In this document: positions 11,651 through 24,245 of the stretch, in pieces
Position numbering within the stretch: position 1 is the stretch's first letter
Layout: each line of letters opens with the position of its first letter
Assembly (NCBI RefSeq): GCF_963676685.1
Contig: NC_092345.1
Location: 24,947,585 to 25,011,584 of the forward strand
Source: Mytilus edulis
Taxonomy: Eukaryota > Mollusca > Bivalvia > Mytilida > Mytilidae
DNA length: 64,000 nt
Direction: 5' to 3'
Program-made: the position numbers and the translations under genes
Notes under the pieces: generated by a model
Databases searched by the model: none
What the model saw: the letters and a program-made list of their open reading frames with translations, nothing else
Told to the model about the DNA's origin: nothing

Positions 11651-12370
11651 ACATCCAACATCCAATTGATTTAGTGTAAAGATGTCATAAAAATATGATC
11701 AAGAGTATTCATTGAAGAAATGATTTTATAACAAGCAATCAGGAATGTTATGTCACACTCGATAATATCCACGTATTCAATATACGAAATACGTTTCACG
11801 GTTTGGGTAGCGCACAAGGGACGTGTGTAGAAATTTCTGCGGCAACATAACACCGGTCTCAAGGTCACATCCGAGGTAAAAATCAAAAATTAAAAAATAA
11901 ATAAGAATAAAAACAAGCTCTGTAGTTTAGCTGCAACCTGAATCTGCAGTAGTTCGAACCTTAATTCTAAAGCGAAAATTAACCCAGAGTTTTAACCTAG
12001 AACTTGAATATTAACTCAAGGTTATACTCAAATTCTTACTAAAACTGTAATTCAATGTTTAACTCGAAGTCTTGAAGAAAATTCAAATTATATTACACTC
12101 CTATCTTTATCATGTTTACATTTGTATGTAAGTGGAACTTAAAATTGCTAAAAAGATTCATGTAAAACATAACCTAGATCAGCTTTAATGAAATAAAATA
12201 TAATTTGATAGTGTGTTTGGGTGTATTTCTTTCCATTCCTTTTCACCGAATTTTTTTTTGTACATTTGTGGCAAAGAGGGCAACTGAGATTCCACATTAC
12301 TGAAGTATATTCGGGATGAAATATACATAAAAATGTGATTCAAAGTATAAGATTCTGAAGTGTTTTCTTA
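11651..12370. other. No gene seen
   Basis: AT-rich. A stretch near 11,940-12,070 repeats 'AACTC/AACCT' elements loosely. No recognised coding or RNA gene. Confidence 0.4.
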
Positions 12371-12602
12371 CGACCGACAGGTGCCACATGTAGAGCATGA
12401 TCTGCTTACCCTTTCGTGGTACCTGAAATCACCCCCAGTTTTGTGTAGAGTTTGAGTTGTTTATGGTCTTTAGTTTTCTATGATGTGTATTGTGTACTAT
12501 TGTGTGTCTGTTTATCTTTCTTTTTTTCTTTTTTCGCCATGGCGTTGTCAGTTTATTTTTGATTTATGAATTTGAAGTCCCTCTGGTATCATTCGCCCTT
12601 CT
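12371..12602 (+). repeat. 5'-truncated copy of the Penelope-like 3' end
   Basis: The TTTTCTATGATGTGTATTGTG ... CGCCATGGCGTTGTCAG ... CCTCTGGTATCATTCGCCC series is the sense-strand equivalent of the minus-strand element's 3' end at 2758-2890. Only the 3' end is present, as expected for a truncated retrocopy. Confidence 0.55.
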
Positions 12603-12685
12603 TAAATGTTTACACGACATGAAACGGAATTTATTCATAAAGAAGAAAAAAAATAGTTTAGTCATCAAAAGATATCCAAGTTTAC

Positions 12686-13317
12686 CTTTGCAAAGTTTTT
12701 TTCTGCTTCGGTAATTTGATCGATAATTTCTTTGCTTTCTTTTTCCTTTCCAGTAAGGCTTTCGTCTACTTTCTTCAGTCTATCAAGTCTTCCTTTAATT
12801 TCCGTCTGAAGTCGTGAACACTCGTGTGCTAATTGCTTTTTGTCATATTTTTCGTAGGTTTTCTCCCATAATGGAATTTCATTTAATCCATCAGCCATTT
12901 CAGGTCTAACTTTTGGATTAAATGTCCTTATATTGAGTTTGTGGAGCTTCTTAGAGCCTATCAAAATATACCGAATGAAATATTGTAATGTGTAAATTTC
13001 AAATGTATTTTCGTTCATAAATTATTAGATACTGACACATGACGAATATGAAGGAATATTCACATATACATGTATCATGAAATCGTTATATATATAAGAA
13101 TTACTAATTTTATTGATGAATTTATTTTTCTTTCCGTTTAATGAGTGACTCAGTCTTTAATCTGTTGTTAATATTAAAAATGAGTTTCGACATGATGATT
13201 GACTCTCATTTGATCATGTCTCAAAATTTCAACAAATAAGATTGACCGACCGAAGCAATGCATTTCTATTTTAAGTTTAAAAACAATACCTTGTTGTTTG
13301 TCACAAATTCCACCCAT
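12686..13317 (-). CDS. Unrecognised coiled-coil protein, first two coding exons only
   Basis: Exon 1 is 13,317-13,290 (MGGICDKQQ, donor G|GTATTG). Exon 2 is 12,957-12,686 (acceptor TGATAG|GC, donor AAG|GTAAAC). The join is in phase 1 and gives 100 residues without a stop. Residues 11-35 (SKKLHKLNIRTFNPKVRPEM...) are basic. From about residue 45 the chain is charged and heptad-like (LAHECSRLQTEIKGRLDRLK, SKEIIDQITEAEKNFAK), indicating a coiled coil. Gly2 and Cys5 might allow N-terminal acylation, but position 6 is Asp, which is not ideal. The gene lies head to head with SSNA1, with about 600 bp between start codons, so the two may share a promoter. Later exons were not found to the left. I do not recognise the family. 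Confidence 0.7.
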
Positions 13318-13925
13318 CTTTGTGTTTGATTTCCATAATTAAAAATCTGCAAGAAAAAAGTAAAATTCAGTTATAATAAATATATTTTTTAACAGAAACC
13401 GGTTATGGTAATCATTACATTTTTGTTTTGGTTTAAAAAATTAACAATAATCTTAACCATTTATTGATTATTTCACAAAAGAATTTCACACAGAAACACA
13501 CTTGTATTTAAACTTTCAATTCACTAGCAGTAAATTAAGCTGTACGTACGTACAGCTTAAAATTCAGTGATGTGATATTCGATCCGTTATTTACTTTGGG
13601 TGCTAAAGGAGGGGGTAATTGAATTATGAAAGTTCGAACGCTTGAAAATTTCTTTTTCTCTATTTGTCTCAACAATTCCTTATCCTATATTTCTTTATTT
13701 CTTTTTTTTCTTTCTTATCTATCCTAAATATATACGTTTTTGGCGACTCGAGAAAAATCCGGAATAATATCGTCATTATTCCGTAGCCGAAACACTTTTA
13801 ATTTGAACAACATTCTTTATGACGTAGAACTCATTTTTGCTTATCAACACAAAAAGTGCAAACAAGTTTTGACAGCGAAACTCAAATTTACTTCATTCAT
13901 TTTTTTGCTCTCAAGCGCCCTAAAT
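13318..13925. promoter_or_regulatory. Divergent intergenic region between the coiled-coil gene and SSNA1
   Basis: About 600 bp separate the two start codons, which point away from each other. The SSNA1-proximal half (13,737-13,925) is less AT-rich and holds the short palindromic pair GGAATAAT...ATTATTCC at 13,762-13,784. I see no clear TATA box. Bidirectional promoter function is inferred from layout only. Confidence 0.4.
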
Positions 13926-16900
13926 ATGTCGCAACAAGGGGCTGCTTTACAGAGTTATAATAACGAACTCGTAAAATGTAAGTAACAACCGTTAAAGTTT
14001 AGCATTTCATTCGTAACAAACATTTCAAGATTTTTTTATAAAACCAAGTCCAAAACAAACACACAAATACGATATATAATTCCAGAACTTAGTTTTCTAT
14101 CAAAATTTCCTTTTAAGAGAGTTTTTGAACACAAGAAAACTATTGAACCAAGTAGTTAAGTCGAAATAATTAATCAGAAAATTGAACGAACGTCATCAAG
14201 ATTATTTTGGTACCATGGTAGACAATTATGGTACATTTGTACATAGTCCAAGATTACTCTGACGTCCAACGGCTGTTTTGCCAGACAAGCTGGGGCCGTG
14301 GGACGTCAGAGCTCGTCCCATATCAAAAAGTGGACATTTGCAATGCCCACCCAAAAGAGATGCGCTGCTTCGTCGCTATTGATGCCGACTGACGGCCTTG
14401 GAATTATATAAATCGGGCATCAATCTATTAATTTTTCATTTATCTCTTCATTTATGTAAGTTTCACCTACCTGCGAACCTTTATTTTTCCATATTTTAAG
14501 TTTTCACAGTTACCCATCGATTTCGGCATTTTGACTTTCATTTTCAAGATAATTGTTTTTTACATAGATCTTGGTTCCTTTGAACTCATGTAAAAAAAAT
14601 ATTTATAGCAATACACTAACCAAAACATGATCATGATGATTAAGATTTTATCAACACATAAAAAAAACGTTGTCAGAATCTCACTTTACTTAGCAAATGC
14701 TTAGAAACAATGAATTAATTTTTTTATATAGAGCAGTACACTTGCCTAAACATGATTAAGATTTATTCAACACATTAAAAAAACGTTGTCAGAATCTCAC
14801 TATATGTAGAAACAATGAACAAAAAATATTTATAGCCATACACTTACCAAAACTCGATTTTTAAATTATATTATTATACAGTGTTCTCCCCAGATATTTC
14901 ATATAGCATCCTGGTGAAAAAGGAAATTTGAAATAGCATTTGGTTTCTAAAAATTATAGCATCACATCCATAACACAATCTATAAGAAAATGAATTCAGA
15001 TAGCATCACATTAAAAAATATAGCATCACATTGCCATGATGCTAAAAGGCCATGGGGAGAATACTGATATAAATAATACCAATAAAAATTGTGCGCTAAC
15101 GTGTAGGGTGCAAACAGACTTGAGACCTGTGCCAACGTGTAGGGTGCGAAATTGAAAGGGCACGAACATGAATGGGCGCGAACAGACCGATTCCAAGTGA
15201 AGCAGGATCTGTTTCTCTATCATGAGCATGATGAGGCCAGGGTAGTAATGCCTTTTACCGTCAGGCGTCAAACAGCAATTTTCGGCTACTGTTAGCTTCA
15301 AATTGATTAAAATTTTTACCCCCATTACCACCCTCTTTCATGTCTATCGGGTGAACAAAATTTCCTGAATATTCTTATCCTACATAATGTATCTGTCGAT
15401 ATATTCTTATATTTGATTACAAGATAAAATTAGCATACACATATAGGAAAGTGTTTCATGTTTTGAAATAATATTAATAGCCCTACAAGGAAAAAATTAA
15501 TGGTCGCCCATTGGGACCAGAAATTGACCTGGGCAATCTTTTTATTCAGTTGTGGTAGCCCAGGTGGCGAATTGAAAAAAAGTACTTGACTAAAGGAAAT
15601 CAGCTGTTTACTTTAGCTCCAAGTGTGGGCTGCTTCACTGACAAAAAATATCAAATCAAAAAGAAGAAAAAAATCTGTTTAAAATGTATACAGGCAAGTG
15701 TCAAGAGAAGTATTGTCGTAAAGTCACGGTCGCAATACACAAGGATGTAAAATCAGTGTTTACCTTAAAGCTTTGACTAAATATTATAAGTTCACGTTAA
15801 TTCAGGTCACTGATTGGTCGTCCATTTAAAGTCGTAAAGTATCAAATGTTTGTAAGGACATGAAGGATATTAAGAGAGACATTCCAATACTTATAGTCAT
15901 CAAGAATTGTTCGGTTTTGGCTTCAAGAAAGCGAAGTTAGTCAAAGAAGATGATAATAGAATATTATGAAATGATATCAGTCTGACAAATAGATATAGAT
16001 TCTACCACTGCATCGAGGTAATACGATATTTATCCACTCCAGACAGTCAAATTTTCAAATATAAAACTCAAGGCTCGCCGAGCGATTTAAATATTTAAAA
16101 TTTAACTGTCGAGAGTGGATAAATATCGTATTACACTAGATTTGGTGGTAGAATCTGTATCTCTAATGATTTTTAAACAATATGCAGGCAAACGTATTCC
16201 TTTCTTTCGAATGATCTGCAAAAAGATGTGTACTTTCTATGTGACGTCATCAGACACGGTCGCCTTTTTTCATGCCGTCACAATAGGAAATTCAGAGGAA
16301 AGCAAGAAAATTTGACGTCACAATTGGATTTTAACCAATGAAGCACTGAGATCAAACGAACCACACTTTGATTAAATTTTTTATACAATGGGTGCAGAAA
16401 GGGATAAATTGACGAAGGATTAGAGAAAAGAAAGTATAACATGTAATGTTGTTATATTAAGAATCTGGAAAACAGTACCTTTTGTAGTTTTGTAGTCCCT
16501 TTTCAAAGCCCATGTGGTGTCCAGAGAGTGAAGGTCTAAAACGAAAGTAGAATATTGTTGACCACAAATAAATAACATAAGTTCAAAATGATTTCAGTTT
16601 CCTACTTGACTAAACAGTTTACAAAAAAGATAAAATCAGATTCAGAGTAGATATAAATTTCATGACAATGCTTTTGAAATACATGTACAAATCTTTTTAG
16701 AAAATAAGGGGGGGTCATTTGTTTACAAATGAACTTAGTTAAGCAAAATAAAATGACCAAGATATTTAATAAGGCCAAATAATAATATACAATGTTACCC
16801 GACATACCCTTGTTTAAAGATACAATGTAAAATGTATGTGTAAAAAAAATACCAAGTTCAGCCAACTTTGCAGTCTTCATCAGTGATAGTAAAATAAAGT

Positions 16901-18980
16901 GGGCTACTAAATTTTTGTCTGGGCAAACAGATTATAAAGTCTAGTAACCCAGCTGGCTACTGGCCTTAAAAAGTTAATTTTAACCCCTGCGATATACATG
17001 ATATACATTTTGTAGTTGTTTAGGTGAAGTCTGTGAAATATTATATAAACAGATCTAGAGTGTGGCCATAAGCATTTGTCACTTTTTATGCCCCACTTTA
17101 TTGTGACCTACGACTAAGACTTGAAACTTAGTACACATGTTCCCTAATTTAAATGCCAAATTAAAGTTTTGACCCCAATTTCACGATCCACTGAACATGG
17201 AAAATGATAGTGCAAGTGGGGCATCTGTGTACTCTGGATACATTCTTGCTTCACTTCAATTTCATTCAAAACTACAACTTTTCCAAAAAATATTTTGTAC
17301 TAAGTATTCAAATTTCTGACCAGTATGATTTTGAGCAACTTGGTACCAACAGAAGCAGATTTGTCACAGGAATATTTGGTTGTATTTTTGTTGTGTCTCT
17401 CTCATTTTCATTTTCTCACGAGATCAACAAAAAAAAATATTTTCTGTTCAGAAATTTGCAATATATGTTTCAAACAATTTAATTGTAAAATTTTATTATT
17501 GGTGTTTACATCAGCATAAAATAAAAACAAAAAAAGGCAATACTTTGACCTACATGTAATAAAAAAATAATCTTTAGACATGTTAGACAATTTTATGTCT
17601 TTTATACTTTTAGCTATATGTACCAGTGCACTGTTCATTGATACATCACAAAATTAACAGATAAAAATCACATAAAAAGTCCTGACATTTAGAGATAGAT
17701 ATACCAGACTAATTTATTCACTGTTTTAATTCCCATCTGAATTTTGAGACTTGAAAGGGAAGAAAATATACATGTATCTATTGAAAAACTGTAAAAATTT
17801 CTGTTGAGATTACATCCTTTCAATCTCGATCTTGTCAAGGAATGTTTTATCCTCAGCAGCTAATTTTTCTTTATATTTCAGGTATAAATGATCTTTGTCA
17901 AAAGAGGGATGATCTTCATAAACAAATTCTTCAAGAAGAGGAGGAGAAACAAAAATTACAAAATGACATTAGAATCCTTACAGAGCGATTAGCCAAAGTC
18001 AATGAAGGTCTTAGTAAAAAGATGGCTTCCAGAAATGAATTTGATAAGACTATTGCTGAAACTGAATCAGCATATATGAAGGTATACTTTTATTATTGCT
18101 TTGTTTATTTTTTTAATTTTGCTGCCAAATTTGCAAACTGGACAGTTAGCCAGTAGCCCTAGCCTATATACATGACAGAAAAGTCAGATATATAGTATAA
18201 TACATAAGTAACATGTACTCATACTGGTACAGAATTTGATTTTTGCTGTACAACAACCAGGGAATTACAAGATAATATCAGTAATAAATGTTTTTTAAAT
18301 ACAAATAGGTTTAAAAATCAAACTTTTCATAGTTCAGTCAAACAGAAGAAAGATTTTGTTTTAAAACATGGTGTTGATTTCATTTGAATGTAGTATTGTA
18401 CTGAATGTAATTGATCACTTCATGGTTGGTTGGTTGATTGATCTGAAGATAGTTGTCAATACACAATTGTTTTATTTTAAATTAAGTCAGTATGACAAGT
18501 TATAAAGGAGGGTATTAATGGAAAACTTGTGGTGAACATTAATGTTAAAAATAATTATTGAATTATTATCATGACTACATAAGGGATATTTTTTTAAATA
18601 AGATGAAATTAATGAATATTTGAATACAGAAAATTTCTATGGGTACTTTTTAAAGCTTTATAGTACTATCTTACTCCCCAAGCGTACTGCTGAAATTAAT
18701 ACACAAGAGAAAGGGATAATTGTTATATGAAGGAAAATTACAGAAATATTTATAAAAAAAAGCTGATTATTGAAATTTTAAATCATTAAAATAGGTGATA
18801 ATGAAATCACTTGTTTGAGTCATACACATGACTGTTGTTCATAAATTAACCAAAATACTAACTTTTGTATTACAGATTTTGGAGAGTTCACAGACTTTAC
18901 TGAATGTATTAAAACGAGAATCCCATACTCTAAAGGACAAAGGAGGACAGAGCACAAGAGTCCATTCCCAGGTCTCATAG
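13926..18980 (+). CDS. SSNA1: SSNA1, Sjogren syndrome nuclear autoantigen 1 (microtubule/centriole coiled-coil protein)
   Basis: Three coding exons: 13,926-13,977, 17,882-18,081 and 18,876-18,980. They are joined at T|GTAAGT...TTTCAG|GT and AAG|GTATAC...TTACAG|AT. The product is 118 aa, against 119 in human. Exon 1 gives [17 protein letters not shown]; exon 2 [20 protein letters not shown] and [20 protein letters not shown]; exon 3 [20 protein letters not shown]. This follows the vertebrate protein almost residue for residue. The protein is a single parallel coiled coil that forms fibrils, binds microtubules, and acts at centrosomes, basal bodies and axon branch points. Start choice is fixed by the conserved M-x-QQGAALQ N-terminus. 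Intron 1 (3.9 kb) carries several repeats; intron 2 is plain AT-rich sequence. Identification is firm. Confidence 0.96.
14258..14311. repeat. Short hairpin repeat (TCTGACGTCC...GGACGTCAGA)
   Basis: TCTGACGTCCAACGGC pairs with GCCGTGGGACGTCAGA around a loop of about 22 bases. A decayed relative stands at 60,760-60,824. It lies in SSNA1 intron 1. Confidence 0.55.
14603..14850. repeat. Two diverged tandem copies, about 120-130 bp period
   Basis: The block ACACTAACCAAAACATGAT ... AAAACGTTGTCAGAATCTCAC recurs as ACACTTGCCTAAACATGATT ... AAAACGTTGTCAGAATCTCAC. The beginning of a third copy (ACACTTACCAAAACTCGATT) follows at 14,840. It lies in SSNA1 intron 1 and is non-coding. Confidence 0.6.
14880..15066. 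mobile_element. MITE with CAGTGTTCTCCCC termini
   Basis: The left end CAGTGTTCTCCCC (14,880) and right end GGGGAGAATACTG (to 15,066) are inverted repeats with one mismatch. The interior repeats ATAGCATCACAT several times. The CAGTG terminus suggests the hAT superfamily, but I see no clear 8 bp target duplication. Confidence 0.55.
16015..16370. repeat. Inverted-repeat element carrying two CRE palindromes
   Basis: TAATACGATATTTATCCACT (16,020) is inverted as AGTGGATAAATATCGTATTA (to 16,133) around a GGCTCGCCGAGCG centre. The following part holds TGACGTCA at 16,242-16,249 and 16,313-16,320. A second copy of the whole arrangement lies at 44,195-44,460. It lies in SSNA1 intron 1. Confidence 0.6.
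17085..17227 (-). repeat. Partial copy of the AACAAGAATGTGTCC repeat family
   Basis: The reverse complement shows GTGGGGCATAAAAA and the AAGTTTCAAGT...CACTTGC section of the family whose longer copies lie at 24.2, 31.0, 38.8, 45.0 and 52.9 kb. It lies in SSNA1 intron 1. Confidence 0.5.
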
Positions 18981-20304
18981 ACACATCAGCTGTTGATATA
19001 ATGATCTTTGAGCTTTTAACATTGGGGTGATATCTCACACGGCATTGACGATTGTTTTCACCATTCTAATAAGTCATGACAATTATACATTATTTTTTAT
19101 ATGTTTTTTTAAAGTCATTCTGTGTAAACTTGTGACATTTGGCATCCTTAAATTTTGATACAATTTTTTTAAACCTTTTCAATCACAAATTTGAATTATT
19201 TATTATTCGAGAAATCAATGGAAGTGGTAATTTCATAAATGTCCCTTAAAAAATATGATCAGAGAAATAGTACTACTGCATGTAATTAAGTGGCGCTGAA
19301 CAATTTCATGTTTTGAAACAGAATTCAAACAAAATGTGTTTAATTCAGAGCGTAGTTTTTACAGCGTTGCTGTTTTTCTATGCCTTCAAATGACGAATTG
19401 TACATTCAGATCATCCATCTTGTAATATTTCAGTAGTCCTTAAATACATGTACATGTTCAGTAGTAGATCTCTTACACTGTGTGAAGATTTCACTGTCAT
19501 TAAAGGTCATGTATTTCGTTTCCCCATCAGTAGTACTATAGTCTGATTCGTGCTATTCAGAGTGCTTTCCATAATCCTGTGATATTATACTCTCGTCCAT
19601 GCACTCCTAGAGACTGGTTATTGCACATAAGTTTGAAATATACATGCACCTGTAATTTTCTCTTTTAATTGGTAGAAAGCAATGGTGGACTAAGATCTTG
19701 TAGGGAAAAAATGAAAATGATTCTGCAATTAGACTAAAGATTTTCATTGAAATATTTATTGTCTTTAAGAAAGAAAAATGAAACAAAATCTGTTTCAACA
19801 TGTTCAAGGGATTTTAAATATGGCTAAATTTAAAATATGCACAAAACTTTTTTTCATATTTGAGTTGGAACATACACATATTCAATCTAAAATAATTTTT
19901 TTTATCAAATACCAAAGTCTATCATTCCAAGATGAAAAAGTTGTCAAGAAAACTACTTTTTCTCAGATTTATTAGGGAACATTGAGTTTTTTCTGCATTT
20001 TTTTTGTACTACAAATAATACATGTTTGTTTACTGTATTTATATATAATATATTTTTATGTTGATTGATATTTAATGGTATGAAACAACAAGGGATCTTA
20101 ACACTCAAATTCATTGTACAAGAATTTTTCAAAATTGTTAACAGCTACCAAGATTTGGATATCTTAAATGTGTCTTAGGACTATTTATATTTTATAGAAT
20201 TAGCTGTGGATATTTATTATTTATATTGTGGCACAATGCAAAGTGTTAAAGTCTCTATAGGTTGGATACCAGGTTTTGTATGATATTTTGAACATAAAAA
20301 TAAA
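18981..20304 (+). other. Probable SSNA1 3' UTR
   Basis: The sequence after the stop is AT-rich and almost free of the repeats that crowd the introns. An AATAAA lies at 20,299-20,304, a plausible polyadenylation signal. The end point is inferred. Confidence 0.45.
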
Positions 20305-20544
20305 AGTGATACATAAAGTTGTCTTTATTTATATTTTCATCTTTAGAACATGATTATTGAAAGGTTTTATTTACTACTGTTTTAGATCACTGTAACTGAA
20401 ATCAAAGATCTGTCCTATAGTAGGTTTACTTATTTGGTTTCTTCTTTAGCTCAATGCCCCTTTCTGTACATCTGTGTATTTGGCAAAATATTTAGGAATT
20501 TTGGTCCTTACTTTATTTGGCCCTTTTAACTTATTTGGATTCGA

Positions 20545-20590
20545 GCGTCACTAATGAGTCTTTTGTAGACGAAACGCGTGTCTGGCATAT
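20545..20590 (+). ncRNA. Degenerate type I hammerhead ribozyme in a dispersed repeat
   Basis: The order of parts is right for a hammerhead. GUCA is the 5' arm of stem I, then CUAAUGA (consensus CUGAUGA), stem II GUC-UUUUGUA-GAC and GAAA. A minimal stem III (ACGCGUGU) and a GUC cleavage triplet ending at 20,582 follow. UGGC then pairs with the GUCA of stem I. The core G that should precede AUGA is A, a position needed for cleavage, so this copy is probably inactive. Hammerheads of this compact type are known in retrozymes and Penelope-like elements. Confidence 0.65.
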
Positions 20591-21227
20591 ATACAAAATT
20601 TAGTCCTGGTATCTATGATGAGTTTATTTGTACAATAACACTACATTTGTACTACTGTCTGTATATTCAGAAATTGTTGAAAGGTTTTTATTATTGCGAA
20701 AATAATGGAACAGAGTTGTAAATGCAATAATTTAAACTCGCATTTTGAAATATTTCATATGAATTAAACATATTTTTCTCAAAACCGTAAAAATTAAAAT
20801 CATATTTAAGTCTAAAATGACAAAATCGTAATAGTAAATACGCGTAATAATTTCTGAATTTACATTATAAGATTTCTTGGATGATACAAATCTTTTAGAT
20901 TCGAGGATGAATAAAAGCAGAACTTTAAAATTATTTGCTTATAAGTAGTTAGTTGAGGCCACATTTTTCAAAACAAGATCAGAAACATTGCGATGCATTA
21001 TTGACTTGCAAGTGACTAATTCAACCTCATGTGAATCTGTATTCATGTCGACTTCAATTTAAAACCTTAGCTAGAGATGGGTTAACCATGTACTAAGGAT
21101 TCAGCTTTTCAAAGGAAAAGAATGTCGACATTGAAAGTGAAACAAGGGTGAACCATTTCACAAAAAAATACTGATTTATATTATTGCATGTGTCCATGTG
21201 ATGTTAATTATTAATTTATTCTTATTG

Positions 21228-21610
21228 TAACAAGAGAGCGCACACGCTGAAATGTCTTGTCTATTTTATTGACCATATTGGACATCTTCAAAATAAAGAT
21301 TTACTAGAAGTTTCATATAATAAACTTGACATTAGTTTACCAATGTTCGATAACTATGGTCAAGGTCAGATAAATCCTGGCAGACAAACTTCATTTCATA
21401 CACCCAATGTAGTTAACCTTTTGCTTAAAGTATCAAAGAAACCAAACTGTGAAACTTAACATTGACAAATGAACCATGCAAATGATGTCAAGGTCAGATG
21501 ATGCATAACAGACAGACATGTACACTTTACACTGAAAATAGAATTGTTGTTTTGCTTATACATACATGTAGTTTAACTGACTTAACTAGGTAAACTAAAC
21601 ATTGGCAAGA
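21228..21610. repeat. Dispersed repeat starting ACAAGAGAGCGCACACGCTG
   Basis: A diverged relative lies at 42,429-42,905 (ACAAGAGTGCACACACTGCAA ...). Both include GTCAAGGTCAGATAAATCC-like blocks repeated internally. Non-coding. Confidence 0.5.
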
Positions 21611-22839
21611 AAATTAAATAGTTTACACAGCCACTCAATAGTAATCCCTATGTCTCCCATACTGCAACGAAAGTCACAATTGCGATAAAAAGAAAAAAAC
21701 ATTTTGTACTGGGCAAACCACAGGTTATACATATTAATAACGGAAAAGTGACCACTTTAATTATCTGAATCCCATGTCAATTAGTAATTGTATGACTTTC
21801 CAAATGAAAGACATTGGGTAGAAAACTTTGGCATTAGTTTTTTTTACTTTTGTATATTATGGATTGATTTTATATTGGGTAGGCAGGTTGATCATGTGAA
21901 GTTGTAGTGTGTAAGCCATTTATTACATCTGCTTATCATACACTATCTGTTGCTTGTACAAAGAAAAACCTCATCAATCTTTTCTTGGCTTTTTGGAAGG
22001 AAATGATGTTTATTCTGCAGCATGAATATGTTGAGTTGTACATGTAAGCAATTTTGCATATGATTTGTAGTTACTTTCTGTTTGCCAAGACGTACATGTA
22101 GTTTGAATTTTAAAGCACTGCTTTTACAAGTCAAATTTTCATCAATGTGTCTGTCTTAAGTCAGGTGCCTTATCAGTGGTTGTCTTTTGCTCTTTATCTT
22201 TTCGTTTAGTCATTTATGATTTTAGATCTAGACTTGTGATAGATTATATTTTCTCTCCAGGAAAACAGTATGTAAAAACAATTATTTTAAGATAAATGGT
22301 TGAACTGTTTCATTAGCTCAACTTGCCATAAGCATGATAGAGTCTGCTAACAACAATAATAACCAACAGGACAAGATTTACTGCTGAGTATATGAAACAG
22401 GTTCATTGTTATGGACTCTTAGAAATGGTTATTACCCTTGCATGAAGATTTTTAACAATTTTTATCTTTTTGTGTGAACTAGAGTAGATAGAAACTACAA
22501 AGCAAAAATTGTTGGCAGAACGAGACTTACAAATAAGACAACAATGCCAAAATTATCAGCTGACTCCTTTGTAAAAGAGCTATTGCCATTGGTAGATTTT
22601 TCCCCCATATGTGTGTCTTATCTGAAAACTATAGTAAAGAAATAGAAAACCAAAATTTCCAAAATGATCAGTAAAAGATCTACAAATAAGTCATTTGACT
22701 AAAATCATAATTTCTCTCCTCATATAGGTTTTTGTGCTTGATATACATGACGTTTTTTCTTGCAGAAACTGCAGTTCAAAGTTTGGAAGCAAAATTTTCT
22801 TTTTTGTTAAAGACATATTTGTGCGCTATTTTGCTATTT

Positions 22840-22895
22840 GGTCGAGCTGTAGTCTCTTTGACACATTCCTCATATCCATTCTCAATTTTATTTAT
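22840..22895 (+). repeat. Very short 3' end fragment of the Penelope-like 3' UTR family
   Basis: TTTGGTCGAGCTGTAGTCTC through CCATTCTCAATTTTATTT matches only the last bases of the family seen at 6,265-6,890. Confidence 0.45.
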
Positions 22896-22992
22896 ACATT
22901 TGTGTAGGTTTTTTTTTTTTTTGGGAGAATGAAGTAGGAAATCTTATTATTGCACTGAATTAATTTTCTTAAAAAAATTACAGATGTGTTGA

Positions 22993-23298
22993 GTCTCTAT
23001 TTTGTAAACAATAACAAATTATTTGGCACAACAAAAGCTGAAAATGTGTAGGGGCTTGTCCAATAAACTCTGAACAATAAATGATGGTTATGGAAATTGG
23101 ATACATTTATTTCATAAAGGTATTTTTCCATTGATATCTATAAAGTCTCTATTTTGTAAACAATAACAAAATATTTTGCACAACAAAAGTTGAAAATGTG
23201 TAGGGGCTTGTCCAATAAACTCTGAACAATAAATTATGGTTATGGAAATTGGATACATTTATTTCAAAAACGTATTTTTCCATTGATATTTACAAAGT
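22993..23298. repeat. Two near-identical direct repeats of 152 bp
   Basis: GTCTCTATTTTGTAAACAAT begins at 22,993 and again at 23,145. The two copies then agree at nearly every base through GGGGCTTGTCCAATAAACTC and CGTATTTTTCCATTGATAT. High identity implies a recent duplication. Confidence 0.85.
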
Positions 23299-23299
23299 T

Positions 23300-24245
23300 G
23301 GAGTTATTTCCCATTACCACCATAAATGTCTTCATAAATCAACAAAATTTAACTTGTTTTACTGAACGCTAGACATAAGAATTTGTACAATTTTAATGTG
23401 CACACACATTGTACAACTCATCACATTTCCCAGTATCTTTTATGAAACTTCCTTGTTTTATTTGGTTACTCAAAAAAAGAAAATCAATCTTATGTATAGC
23501 AGGCAAGGGAATTAACTCCAAATTGATTTGTGTCACCTGAAAACTATCTATTGACAGACAAGCCTAGGCATAATAGCCATTGGGGAACAGACATCAACCC
23601 CAAAATAATGATAATACAGAGTATACTTCTGGTTTTATTTTGAGAATTCAATATGAAATTATACATTGTTGACAATACAATAAATAAATTCATAAACAAT
23701 ACATTACAATGTTTAAAAAATATGTTATCAGGCAATAATAAATGATACCATTTCACCCACTCTTGACAGAAAAGTTACAAGCAAATTCTACATCATGTTC
23801 TCATATTTATGAATTTTCGTTATAACAATATAAAAAAAACATTTGCGTCAAGTTAAAACAAAAGGCAAAAAAAAAATATATAAATAATTTCTTTAGAATA
23901 AATAAAATAAACTGTTTTGCCATAAAAGAATTAATTATTTCAAACAAATCATTTTAGATGTTAGGGATTGGGAATTATGAGTATCAATATTGAATATAAA
24001 TATTCATAAATAAAAAAATCTTTAACCCTTTTTTCTGACGTCTAGATTTATGAAAACTTTGTACAAAATATTCAAATTCAGCATGTTCAGAAAATGTGTA
24101 GATGATAAAATTAAGAATTGGTAAATTTTTTCGTTTTTTCTCTCAAATTGTGTCGGTTTTATTTTATAAAACTACATACAAGTATTCAATCAGGAAATTT
24201 TATCACTGTCGTGTGAAGAACATTATTTAATAGATTTATATATAA
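23300..24245. other. AT-rich sequence, possibly ATP13A1 3' UTR or downstream region
   Basis: No gene seen. The minus strand holds several AATAAA-type signals (for example near 23,634 and 24,165), so the ATP13A1 transcript could end anywhere between about 23.6 kb and 24.9 kb. Confidence 0.35.
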
